From an uncultured Lachnospiraceae bacterium (GTDB taxonomy: Bacteria > Bacillota > Clostridia > Lachnospirales > Lachnospiraceae): a stretch of DNA of 51,015 bases. The position numbers and the translations under genes are program-made. Shown here piece after piece: positions 32,934-41,336 of this stretch. Where the stretch lies: assembly GCA_947627245.1 (NCBI GenBank), contig CANQVH010000021.1:1-51015 (forward strand). Direction: 5' to 3'. Under the pieces are notes generated by a model. It saw only the letters and a program-made list of their open reading frames with translations, ran no database searches and was not told the DNA's origin. How positions within the stretch are numbered: position 1 is the first letter of the stretch; the number at the start of each line of letters is the position of its first letter.

Positions 32934-35861
32934 ATGAATTTAGAAAAAATCCCGCAGTATGAATTGGTTATGCAGAAACGGATCGAGGACATCCGCTCGG
33001 ATGGTTACCTGCTGCGCCACAAAAAGAGCGGCGCGCGTGTGATGGCGCTGGAAAACGACGACAACAACAAGGTGTTCGGCATCGCGTTCCGGACGACGCC
33101 GACGGACAGCACGGGCGTGGCGCATATTCTGGAGCACAGCGTGCTGTGCGGCAGCAAAAATTTCCCGTCGAAGGATCCGTTCGTCGAGCTGGTGAAGGGC
33201 TCGCTGAACACGTTCCTCAACGCGATGACGTTCCCGGACAAGACGATGTATCCGGTCGCGAGCTGTAATGAGAAGGACTTCCGCAATCTGATGCACGTCT
33301 ATCTGGATGCGGTGTTTTATCCGAATATCTATACGAAGGAGGAGATCTTCCGGCAGGAGGGCTGGAATTATCAGATCGAGTCGCCGGAGGATGAGATCGT
33401 CTACAACGGCGTCGTCTACAATGAGATGAAGGGCGCGTTCTCGACGCCGGAGGATGTGCTGGATCGGGAGATTCTGAACTCGCTGTTTCCGGACAATACC
33501 TACGGCGTGGAGTCGGGCGGAGACCCGGCGCACATCCCGGATCTGACGTACGAGGATTTCCTCGCGTTCCACAGCAAATATTATCACCCGTCGAACAGCT
33601 ATATTTACCTGTACGGCGATCTGGACATGGAGGAGCGCCTGAACTGGATGGATCGGGAATACCTGAGCCATTTTGACGTGCTGGAGGTGGATTCCGCGAT
33701 CCCGATGCAGCAGCCGTTCGACAAGCCGCGCGAAGTACACAGGAGTTATCCGGTTTCGGATACGGATCCGCTGGAGGACAATACCTATCTTTCCTACAAC
33801 GCGGTGATCGGCACGAGCCGGGATATTGATCTGACGCATGCGTTCGCTGTGCTGGAGTATGCGCTTCTGTCTGCGCCGGGCGCGGCCTTGAAGCAGGCGC
33901 TGCTTGACGCGGGACTCGGCAAGGATATCATGAGCTCCTATGAAAGCGGGATCCAACAGCCGATGTTCAGTGTGATCGCGAAGAACGCGAACGGTGCGGA
34001 CAAGGATCGTTTTGTCCGGGTGGTCCGGGATACGCTTTCCGATCTTGTCTCGAAAGGGATTGATAAGAAGGCTCTGCGCGCCGGGATCAATATCATGGAA
34101 TTCAGGGCGAGGGAGGCGGACTTCGGCTCATACCCGAAGGGTCTGTTCTACGGGATGGACGTGCTCGACAGTTGGCTCTATGACGACGGCGCGCCGTTCG
34201 ATTATCTGGATTTTTCTGTCTTTGACAGGATGAAGCAGCGCGTCGACAGCAGGTATTTCGAGGAGCTGGTACAGAAATATCTGCTGGACAACACCCATAT
34301 GTCGATCCTGACCGTGGAGCCTGAGCGCGGACTGACGGCGAAGAAGGACCGCGAGACCGCAGAGAAGCTGCGCGCTTACAAAGAATCTCTGTCCGAGGCG
34401 CAGGTGCAGGAGCTGGTTGACGCGACGGCCAGACTGCGGGCGTTTCAGGATGCGCCGTCGCCTGAGGACGCGCTCGCGAAGCTGGATCCGCTCACGAGGA
34501 ATGATATCGAGAAGAAAGCGAAGCCGTTTGGGAATAAGGAATATGAGATTGACGGGACCACGGTGCTCCACCATGATATTTTCACGAGCGGGATCGCGTA
34601 TCTGGATCTTATGTTTGACGCGAATCACATCGACCGCGAGGACGTTCCCTATCTCGGCGTACTCAAGGCCGTGCTTGGGATGGTGGACACGGAGCATTAT
34701 ACCTATCAGGATCTGAACAGCGAGATCAACATCAACACGGGCGGGATCTCGGCCGGGCTGAGCGTTTATCCGGTACTGCCTGACGGCGAGAAGCTGCGCG
34801 TGTTCGCCGGGATACGGGCGAAGGCGCTCTATGACAAGCTTCCGTTCACGCTTGAGATGGCGGAGGAAATCCTGTTGCACTCGAAATTTGACGACGATAA
34901 ACGCCTGTATGAGATCCTTGCGAAGCTGAAATCAAGGCTGCAGATGCTGTTCTCGGGCTCCGGGCATACCACGGCGGCGCTGCGCGCGATGTCTTATTTC
35001 TCACAGGCGGCGGCATTCAACGACGAAATCAACGGGCTCGCGTTTTATCGGTTGATCGACGATCTGGAGAAGAATTTCGAACAGCGAAAGGAAGCGCTCA
35101 AGGACAAGCTGCGCGCTCTGGTGCGCGAGCTGTTTGGCAGAAAAGGATTGTTCGTGAGCCTGACCTCGGACGCGGAAGGGCTTGAGAAGCTGCGCGCGTC
35201 GCTTGGCAGCTTTGTCGAGAAACTGCCGGACGCGGAAACGGAGAAGAAGGACAGCCGACTGCTTCCGGAGAAGAAGAACGAGGGCTTCATGACGGCCGGG
35301 CAGGTGCAGTATGTCGCGCGGGCGGGCAATTTCGTGAAAGCCGGTTATGCGTACAGCGGGCTTCTGCGCATCGTGAAAGTGCTGATGAATTACGATTATC
35401 TGTGGATCAACCTACGTGTGAAGGGCGGCGCTTACGGCTGCATGAGTTCTTTCGGACGTGACGGAGATTCCTACTTTGTATCCTACCGCGATCCGAACCT
35501 TGGCAGAACGAATGAGATCTTTGAGGGAGTGCCGGAGTATCTGGAAAAATTCGAGGCGGACGAGCAGACGATGACAAGCTACATCATCGGGACATTCAGC
35601 GATATCGACGTACCGCTCAATCCTTCGGCGCAGGGCCTGCGCGCGCTTGGCGCGTACTTCAGCGGGCTGACCGACGCGGATGTGCAGAAGGAGCGCGACG
35701 AAGTGCTGCAGGCGACGCCGGAGCAGATCCGCACACTGGCGCCTCTGGTGCGCGCGGTGCTCTCCGAGCAGGCGATCTGCGTAGTCGGCAATGAGGAGAA
35801 GATCCGCGCGGAGCAGGAGCTGTTCGGAAGCATCCAGATGCTGACTGGCGCGGAGGAATAA
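32934..35861 (+). CDS. M16C zinc peptidase, presequence-protease-like
   Basis: A 975-aa cytoplasmic metallopeptidase of the insulinase family, M16C branch, which degrades peptides inside a closed two-half chamber (family knowledge). The inverted zinc motif HILEH is at residues 64-68, with the downstream YNGVVYNEMKGA segment supplying the distal Glu. The second inactive half contains the usual Arg/Tyr region near LWINLRVKGGAYG (about 825-837). Length is as expected for the family. ATG 32934 follows AAGGAGG (32920-32926). It ends 2 nt before era with the ribosome site inside its end, so the two are likely cotranscribed. Confidence 0.93.
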   Translation: MNLEKIPQYELVMQKRIEDIRSDGYLLRHKKSGARVMALENDDNNKVFGIAFRTTPTDSTGVAHILEHSVLCGSKNFPSKDPFVELVKGSLNTFLNAMTFPDKTMYPVASCNEKDFRNLMHVYLDAVFYPNIYTKEEIFRQEGWNYQIESPEDEIVYNGVVYNEMKGAFSTPEDVLDREILNSLFPDNTYGVESGGDPAHIPDLTYEDFLAFHSKYYHPSNSYIYLYGDLDMEERLNWMDREYLSHFDVLEVDSAIPMQQPFDKPREVHRSYPVSDTDPLEDNTYLSYNAVIGTSRDIDLTHAFAVLEYALLSAPGAALKQALLDAGLGKDIMSSYESGIQQPMFSVIAKNANGADKDRFVRVVRDTLSDLVSKGIDKKALRAGINIMEFRAREADFGSYPKGLFYGMDVLDSWLYDDGAPFDYLDFSVFDRMKQRVDSRYFEELVQKYLLDNTHMSILTVEPERGLTAKKDRETAEKLRAYKESLSEAQVQELVDATARLRAFQDAPSPEDALAKLDPLTRNDIEKKAKPFGNKEYEIDGTTVLHHDIFTSGIAYLDLMFDANHIDREDVPYLGVLKAVLGMVDTEHYTYQDLNSEININTGGISAGLSVYPVLPDGEKLRVFAGIRAKALYDKLPFTLEMAEEILLHSKFDDDKRLYEILAKLKSRLQMLFSGSGHTTAALRAMSYFSQAAAFNDEINGLAFYRLIDDLEKNFEQRKEALKDKLRALVRELFGRKGLFVSLTSDAEGLEKLRASLGSFVEKLPDAETEKKDSRLLPEKKNEGFMTAGQVQYVARAGNFVKAGYAYSGLLRIVKVLMNYDYLWINLRVKGGAYGCMSSFGRDGDSYFVSYRDPNLGRTNEIFEGVPEYLEKFEADEQTMTSYIIGTFSDIDVPLNPSAQGLRALGAYFSGLTDADVQKERDEVLQATPEQIRTLAPLVRAVLSEQAICVVGNEEKIRAEQELFGSIQMLTGAEE

Positions 35862-35863
35862 AT

Positions 35864-36781
35864 ATGGAAGCTGCGAATTTCAAATCCGGCTTCGCGACGC
35901 TGATCGGGCGTCCGAACGTGGGGAAGTCCACGCTGATGAATCACCTGATTGGGCAGAAGATCGCGATCACGTCAAATAAGCCGCAGACGACGAGAAACCG
36001 GATTCAGACGGTCTACACCTGCAAAGAGGGGCAGATCGTGTTTCTGGACACGCCGGGGATCCACAAGGCGAAGAACAAGCTGGGCGAGTATATGGTGCAT
36101 GTCGCGGAGCAGACGTTCCGGGAGGTGGACGTTGTGCTCTGGCTCGTGGAGCCGACGGATTTCATCGGAAAGGGCGAACTGCACATCGCGGAGCAATTAA
36201 AGAAAGCGAATGTGCCGGTGATCCTGATCATGAACAAGATCGACACGGTGGATAAGGAGAAGATCGGCGGCTACATGGAGGGATACCGGGAAATCTTTGA
36301 TTTCGAGGACATGATCCCGGTCTGCGCGCTGCGCGGCGTGGGCATGGACAAGGTGATCCGAGCGATCTTCCGGTATCTGCCGTACGGACCGAAATATTAC
36401 GACGACGACACGGTGACGGACCAGCCGCAGCGGCAGATCGCGGCGGAGCTGATCCGGGAGAAGGCGCTTCGCTGTCTCGAGGAGGAAATCCCGCACGGCA
36501 TCGCGGTCTCGATCGAGAAGATGGAGGAGCGCGGCGCGGGGGACAAGGCGATCATGGACATCGAGGCCACGATCATCTGCGAGAAGGATTCCCACAAGGG
36601 CATCATCATCGGCAAGGGCGGCGCGATGCTGCGCAAGATCGGTTCGCAGGCGCGTTACGAGATCGAGAAGATGCTGGAGATGAAGGTCAACCTGCAGCTC
36701 TGGGTCAAAGTGAAGAAGGACTGGAGAGACAGCGACTATCTTATCAAGAACTTCGGATATGATAAGAAGGAACTGGAGTAA
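35864..36781 (+). CDS. era: GTPase Era
   Basis: A ribosome-assembly GTPase acting at the 3' end of 16S rRNA. 305 aa, the standard length. G1 GRPNVGKST (about 14-22), G2 T-T-R-N-R, G3 DTPGIH, and G4 NKID (about 123-126) are present. The C-terminal KH domain (about 205-290) contains VSIEKMEERG and HKGIIIGKGGAMLRKIG. The start is ATG 35864, coupled to the upstream peptidase gene. Followed by recO after 41 nt, a common pairing in Firmicutes. Confidence 0.97.
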   Translation: MEAANFKSGFATLIGRPNVGKSTLMNHLIGQKIAITSNKPQTTRNRIQTVYTCKEGQIVFLDTPGIHKAKNKLGEYMVHVAEQTFREVDVVLWLVEPTDFIGKGELHIAEQLKKANVPVILIMNKIDTVDKEKIGGYMEGYREIFDFEDMIPVCALRGVGMDKVIRAIFRYLPYGPKYYDDDTVTDQPQRQIAAELIREKALRCLEEEIPHGIAVSIEKMEERGAGDKAIMDIEATIICEKDSHKGIIIGKGGAMLRKIGSQARYEIEKMLEMKVNLQLWVKVKKDWRDSDYLIKNFGYDKKELE

Positions 36782-36822
36782 ATATCAGGTGTGGACGGCG
36801 TCAGAATAGATGAGGATGAGAG

Positions 36823-37485
36823 ATGAGCGAGCCTCTGAAGGTGAGCGGCATGGTGCTTTCTGCCGTGCCGTTCGGTGATTATGACAAGAGAGTGGTGCTG
36901 CTGACGAAGGAGCGCGGGAAGATCACGGCGTTTGCCAGAGGGGCCAGACGACAGAACAGCATGCTTTTGGCGGCTTCGACCCCGTTCGCGTTCGGCGTAT
37001 TTACGGTCTATGAGGGCAGGAGCGCCTATACGCTGGTGCGCGCGGAAATCTCGGAGTACTTCACGGAGGTGAAGGCAGACTTTGAGGCGGCTTGCTACGG
37101 CTGCTATTTCATGGAGGTCGCGGATTACTACTCACGGGAAAATCTGGACGGTTCCGCGATGCTGAATCTGCTCTACGTCACGCTGCGGGCGCTGCCGAAG
37201 GAGCAGCCGGACAACGAGCTGATCCGCTGCGTTTTTGAGATGCGCGCGATGGTGCAAAACGGCGAGTACCCTTACGAGACGGCGAAGGACGCATCCCTGC
37301 AGGAGACGACACGCTATGCGCTGTCCTATATTCTGAGCGCGCCGCTTCAGAAGCTGTACTCCTTTACGTTGGCACCGTCCGCCTTTGCGGAGCTTCGCAG
37401 TGTGCAGGATCATTTCAACCGCATGCACATCGACCGGAAGTTCAAGTCGCTTGATATTTTGAAGAGTATGAAAACAAACAGTTGA
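36823..37485 (+). CDS. recO: DNA repair protein RecO
   Basis: RecFOR-pathway mediator that anneals single strands and loads RecA. N-terminal OB fold (MSEPLKVSGMVLSAVPFGDYDKRVVLLTKERGKITAFARGARR begins it). The helical C-terminal domain here is short and lacks the four-Cys zinc site found in many RecO proteins. 220 aa, slightly short for the family. Adjacent to era as usual. Confidence 0.92.
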   Translation: MSEPLKVSGMVLSAVPFGDYDKRVVLLTKERGKITAFARGARRQNSMLLAASTPFAFGVFTVYEGRSAYTLVRAEISEYFTEVKADFEAACYGCYFMEVADYYSRENLDGSAMLNLLYVTLRALPKEQPDNELIRCVFEMRAMVQNGEYPYETAKDASLQETTRYALSYILSAPLQKLYSFTLAPSAFAELRSVQDHFNRMHIDRKFKSLDILKSMKTNS

Positions 37486-37559
37486 AACCTCCGTGTTTTG
37501 CATGTATAATATATTGGATCTATTGCGGGATCCTGCGGGAACCGTACAGGAGGACATGC

Positions 37560-38267
37560 ATGGAAGGGAAAAAAATAGGGACGCTGGCGGCTCTTGCGCT
37601 CGGCGCTTTGACGCTCACAGGCTGCGAGCTTCTGGGGTATGATTCGTGGGAACCTCAGGGGTCGGCGGCGGTATCGATCGCGGCGGACGGCAGCGTAAAA
37701 GAGATCATCAGCGATACGCTTGACGCGGCCTATTACGACGCCACGGAGCTCGGGACGATGGTTCAGAGCGAGGTGAACGATTACAATACAAAGCATGGCG
37801 AGGACACGATTCAGGTCAGCAAGCTGGAGACAGAGGACGGAAACATCAGCCTTGTTCTGGATTATGCTTCCGCAAAGGACTATGCGGAATTCAATAATAC
37901 GGAATTTTTCTACGGCACGATCATCAGCGCTCAGTTGGAGGGCTATCTGTTCGACGTGCCGTACAAGAAGGTGGAGGAAGGTGTCGTGAAGGCGGATGCG
38001 GTAGACGGCAGCGAGGTCGTCCGCGAGCTGGACAAGCAGGTGCTGATCCTGAAGGCGCCGCAGGAGGTCCGGGTGCCGGGCGATGTCCTGTATGTGAGCG
38101 CGAATGCCGAGGTCCTTTCGAATAATGTTGTGAACGCCACGGGCGAACAGGAGGAAGACGAGGGGCTGATCCTTCCGTCCAACACGGTCTACAAGCCGGA
38201 GGAGACTTCTTTTACGGAGCGCTCGGCGGCCAGCAGAGTGTATATCATTTTCGATGATATTCAATAG
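37560..38267 (+). CDS. Hypothetical lipoprotein
   Basis: A 235-aa exported lipoprotein: Lys-rich N-terminus, hydrophobic core (IGTLAALALGALTLTGC), and lipobox L-T-G-C with Cys at about 22. The mature part begins with beta-type sequence (SAAVSIAADGSVKEIISDTLDAAYYDA) and ends in a polar tail; no family recognised. ATG 37560 is chosen because AGGAGG is at 37548-37553 and the signal peptide then starts correctly; the longer open frame back to 37482 is not used. It stands between recO and glyS in a housekeeping context. Function unknown. Confidence 0.75.
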   Translation: MEGKKIGTLAALALGALTLTGCELLGYDSWEPQGSAAVSIAADGSVKEIISDTLDAAYYDATELGTMVQSEVNDYNTKHGEDTIQVSKLETEDGNISLVLDYASAKDYAEFNNTEFFYGTIISAQLEGYLFDVPYKKVEEGVVKADAVDGSEVVRELDKQVLILKAPQEVRVPGDVLYVSANAEVLSNNVVNATGEQEEDEGLILPSNTVYKPEETSFTERSAASRVYIIFDDIQ

Positions 38268-38311
38268 CATAGAATAAGAACTGCAAAAAGAGAACCGGAG
38301 GAGAGATTATT

Positions 38312-39700
38312 ATGGAAAAGACGATGGAGAAGATCGTTGCCCTTGCGAAAGGCAGGGGGTTCGTGTACCCGGGCTCCGAGATTTACGGCGGACTCGCGAA
38401 CACATGGGATTACGGAAATCTCGGCGTGGAGCTGAAGAATAATGTCAAAAAGGCGTGGTGGCAGAAATTTGTCACGGAGAATCCGTACAATGTCGGCGTG
38501 GACTGCGCGATTCTGATGAACCCGCAGACATGGGTGGCGTCAGGGCATCTCGGCGGATTCTCGGATCCGCTGATGGACTGTAAGGAGTGCCACGAGCGTT
38601 TCCGCGCGGACAAGATCATTGAGGATTTTTGCAAGGAACAAGGGATCACTCTTGAGAAGTCGGTCGATGCGTTCTCGCAGGAGGAGATGAAGAATTTCAT
38701 CGAAGAGCACAATATTCCGTGTCCGTCCTGCGGCAAGCACAATTTCACCGATATCCGTCAGTTCAACCTGATGTTCAAGACGTTTCAGGGCGTGACCGAG
38801 GACGCGAAGAACACGGTCTATCTGCGTCCGGAGACGGCGCAGGGCATCTTTGTTAATTTCAAGAACGTGCAACGCACGTCGCGCAAAAAGGTGCCGTTCG
38901 GTATCGCGCAGATCGGCAAATCGTTCCGCAACGAGATTACGCCGGGCAATTTCACGTTCCGTACCAGAGAGTTCGAGCAGATGGAGCTTGAGTTCTTCTG
39001 CGTGCCGGATACGGATCTCGAGTGGTTTGACTACTGGAGAAGCTATTGCATCAACTGGCTGAAGTCTCTCGGCATGAAGGAAGAGGAGATGCGCGTGCGC
39101 GACCACGAGAAAGAGGAGCTTTCCTTCTACAGCAAGGCGACGACGGACATTGAGTTCCTGTTTCCGTTCGGCTGGGGCGAGCTCTGGGGCATCGCAGACC
39201 GCACGAACTACGACCTGACGCAGCACCAGAACGTGTCCGGCGAGGATATGTCTTACTTCGACGATGAGAAGAAGGAGAAATACATTCCGTTCGTGATCGA
39301 GCCGTCGCTCGGCGCGGATCGTGTCGTGCTGGCTTTCCTGTGCAGTGCCTACGACGAGGAGGAGCTTGAGGGCGGCGACATGCGCACCGTGCTTCATTTC
39401 CATCCGGCGCTCGCTCCGGTCAAGATCGGTGTGCTGCCGCTTTCGAAGAAGCTGAACGAGGGCGCGGAGAAGATTTACACGATGCTCACAAAGTATTACA
39501 ATTGTGAATTCGATGACAGGGGCAACATCGGCAAGCGCTATCGCAGGCAGGATGAGATCGGGACGCCGTTCTGCGTCACCTACGATTTCGATTCCGAGAC
39601 GGACGGCGCCGTGACCGTGCGTGACCGCGATACGATGGAGCAGGAGCGCGTGAAGATCGAAGATCTGAAGGCATACTTTGAGAAGAAATTTGAGTGGTAG
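38312..39700 (+). CDS. glyS: Glycyl-tRNA synthetase, alpha2 (single-chain) type
   Basis: Class II aminoacyl-tRNA synthetase of 462 aa charging tRNA-Gly. Motifs: N-terminal [21 protein letters not shown]; catalytic-core [13 protein letters not shown]; motif 2 region [11 protein letters not shown] with [14 protein letters not shown]; motif 3 [13 protein letters not shown]; and the C-terminal anticodon-binding domain (about 365-460). The insert [11 protein letters not shown] suggests a metal-binding knuckle with CKECH upstream. The ATG follows GGAGGAGA. I did not identify a T-box in the short upstream gap. Ends with a hairpin-bearing spacer before pfp. Confidence 0.96.
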   Translation: MEKTMEKIVALAKGRGFVYPGSEIYGGLANTWDYGNLGVELKNNVKKAWWQKFVTENPYNVGVDCAILMNPQTWVASGHLGGFSDPLMDCKECHERFRADKIIEDFCKEQGITLEKSVDAFSQEEMKNFIEEHNIPCPSCGKHNFTDIRQFNLMFKTFQGVTEDAKNTVYLRPETAQGIFVNFKNVQRTSRKKVPFGIAQIGKSFRNEITPGNFTFRTREFEQMELEFFCVPDTDLEWFDYWRSYCINWLKSLGMKEEEMRVRDHEKEELSFYSKATTDIEFLFPFGWGELWGIADRTNYDLTQHQNVSGEDMSYFDDEKKEKYIPFVIEPSLGADRVVLAFLCSAYDEEELEGGDMRTVLHFHPALAPVKIGVLPLSKKLNEGAEKIYTMLTKYYNCEFDDRGNIGKRYRRQDEIGTPFCVTYDFDSETDGAVTVRDRDTMEQERVKIEDLKAYFEKKFEW

Positions 39701-39707
39701 TGATAAA

Positions 39708-39770
39708 GCCCGGTTAATGAAGAATTGCGTAAGTGCCGAAGGCACGAAGCAATTCGCAGGCTTTATATAT
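39708..39770 (+). terminator. Nested hairpin after glyS
   Basis: AAAGCC...GGCTTT enclose GAATTGC/GCAATTC and an inner GTGCC-GAA-GGCAC hairpin. It is terminator-like although the T run is broken (TTTATATATA), and of the same style as other small palindromes in this genome. Confidence 0.5.
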
Positions 39771-39802
39771 AAAAACAACACACATACAGGAGGAGTTTCA
39801 TT

Positions 39803-41050
39803 ATGAAAGGAAACATTGTAGTAGGTCAGTCGGGCGGCCCGACGGCGGTCATCAATTCCAGCCTCGCGGGTGTAGTCAGCAAGGCGAGAGAACTCGGCGT
39901 GAAGAAGATTTACGGCATGCACCACGGCATTCAGGGCTTTCTGAATGAGGATCTGGTAGACATGGGCGAGTATATCAAAGAGGACAAGGACATCGAGCTC
40001 CTGAAGAGGACTCCATCGGCCTTCCTTGGCTCCTGTCGTTATAAGCTCCCGAAGATCGAGGGCAACGAGGAGGTCTATGACAAGATCTTCGCGATTATGG
40101 AGAAGTATGACATCGAGTGCCTGTTCTACATCGGCGGAAACGATTCGATGGACACGATCAAGATGCTGTCCGACTATGCGGCGCTCAAGGGCAAGAGCCA
40201 GAGATTCATGGGCGTGCCGAAGACGATCGACAACGACCTTCCGATCACCGACCATTGCCCGGGCTATGGCTCCGCGGCGAAATATATCGCAACTTCCTTA
40301 AAGGAGATCATCCGCGACAATGCGAGCTTCGGCATTGAGAAGCCGACCGTGTGCGTGGTTGAGATCATGGGACGTCACGCAGGCTGGTTGACGGCGGCTG
40401 CGGCGCTCTCCAGAGATGAGGACTGCGAGGGTCCGGATATGATCTATCTTCCGGAAGTGACGTTCGACATGGACGACTTTATGAAGAGAGTTAAGGATCT
40501 GGCGGCAAAGAAGAGCTCCGTGGTGATCGCGGTGTCCGAGGGCATCAAGATCGCGGACGGCAGATTCGTCTGCGAGCTCGGCGGCGGCTCCGATTATGTG
40601 GACGCGTTCGGTCACAAGCAGCTCTCCGGCTGCGCGGTCGTGTTGGCGAACAAGATCGCGGCTGAGACCGGCCTGAAGACCCGTGCGATCGAGTTCTCCA
40701 CCCTGCAGAGAGCGGCGACCCACATCGCTTCCCTGAACGACATCAACGAGGCGTTCAACGTAGGTTATCTGGCATGCAAGGCGGCCGACGAGGGCAAGAC
40801 CGGCATGATGATCACGATCGACGTCAAGGAGCGCAGCCCGTATCAGGTAGGCTACAGCATCTACGACATCCATGCGATCGCGAATGTGGAGCGTCCGGTT
40901 CCGGCTGAGTGGATCGTAAACGACGGCACGGACGTCGGCGAGGGCTACGTAGAGTACGCGCGTCCGCTGATCCTCGGCGAGCTTACACCGCTGATGGTGA
41001 ACGGCGTGCCGAAGCATCTAGTGCTCAGCAGAGACGCATACAGAAAGTAA
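39803..41050 (+). CDS. pfp: 6-phosphofructokinase, pyrophosphate-type
   Basis: Phosphorylates fructose 6-phosphate, probably with PPi. 415 aa. PFK motifs: SGGPTAVINSSLAG (N-terminus), GGNDSMDTIKML (about 111-122; Asp in the position where ATP enzymes carry Gly, marking PPi users), PKTIDNDLPITDHCPGYGSAAK (active-site Thr/Asp, about 138-160), and MGRHAGWL (about 189-196). The donor assignment is from motif knowledge and not proven. The ATG follows AGGAGGAG. Followed by a terminator and then ppdK; the two enzymes share PPi chemistry. Confidence 0.92.
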   Translation: MKGNIVVGQSGGPTAVINSSLAGVVSKARELGVKKIYGMHHGIQGFLNEDLVDMGEYIKEDKDIELLKRTPSAFLGSCRYKLPKIEGNEEVYDKIFAIMEKYDIECLFYIGGNDSMDTIKMLSDYAALKGKSQRFMGVPKTIDNDLPITDHCPGYGSAAKYIATSLKEIIRDNASFGIEKPTVCVVEIMGRHAGWLTAAAALSRDEDCEGPDMIYLPEVTFDMDDFMKRVKDLAAKKSSVVIAVSEGIKIADGRFVCELGGGSDYVDAFGHKQLSGCAVVLANKIAAETGLKTRAIEFSTLQRAATHIASLNDINEAFNVGYLACKAADEGKTGMMITIDVKERSPYQVGYSIYDIHAIANVERPVPAEWIVNDGTDVGEGYVEYARPLILGELTPLMVNGVPKHLVLSRDAYRK

Positions 41051-41111
41051 AGCATAAAGGAACAGTCGTTCTTTGATGCAGTGTGAAATATAACATACGA
41101 CAATATTCAGA

Positions 41112-41195
41112 AGGGTCCGGAGGGATTAGCCATATTCGATTGTCCGAGACAACGAATATGGCAACCCGACGGATCAATTTTTCGCTCCTTTTTCA
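41112..41195 (+). terminator. Extended terminator hairpin after the phosphofructokinase gene
   Basis: GCCATATTCG pairs with CGAATATGGC (about 41130-41163), with an imperfect outer stem (GGTCCGGAGGGATT against AACCCGACGGATC), then AATTTTT and a second CTTTTT. The rest of the 41.05-41.34 kb spacer holds the ppdK promoter and no gene. Confidence 0.6.
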
Positions 41196-41268
41196 TGTAT
41201 ATTTGACAAATAATTCACGAAAACTGCAAATGTTTGTGAAATAATGCATAAAAAAATACAGTATTTCC

Positions 41269-41296
41269 TTGACTCACACAGGAAATATGTTACAAT
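41269..41296 (+). promoter_or_regulatory. Promoter of ppdK
   Basis: TTGACT (41269-41274), 16-bp spacer, TACAAT (41291-41296), 40 bp before the ATG. Confidence 0.65.
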
Positions 41297-41336
41297 TACT
41301 AATATATGACTACCAATATTAGGAGGAATGAGCAGC

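Noticed and set aside
38268..38311. T-box upstream of glyS
   Set aside because: The gap from the previous gene is only 44 nt, too short, and no T-box core was seen.
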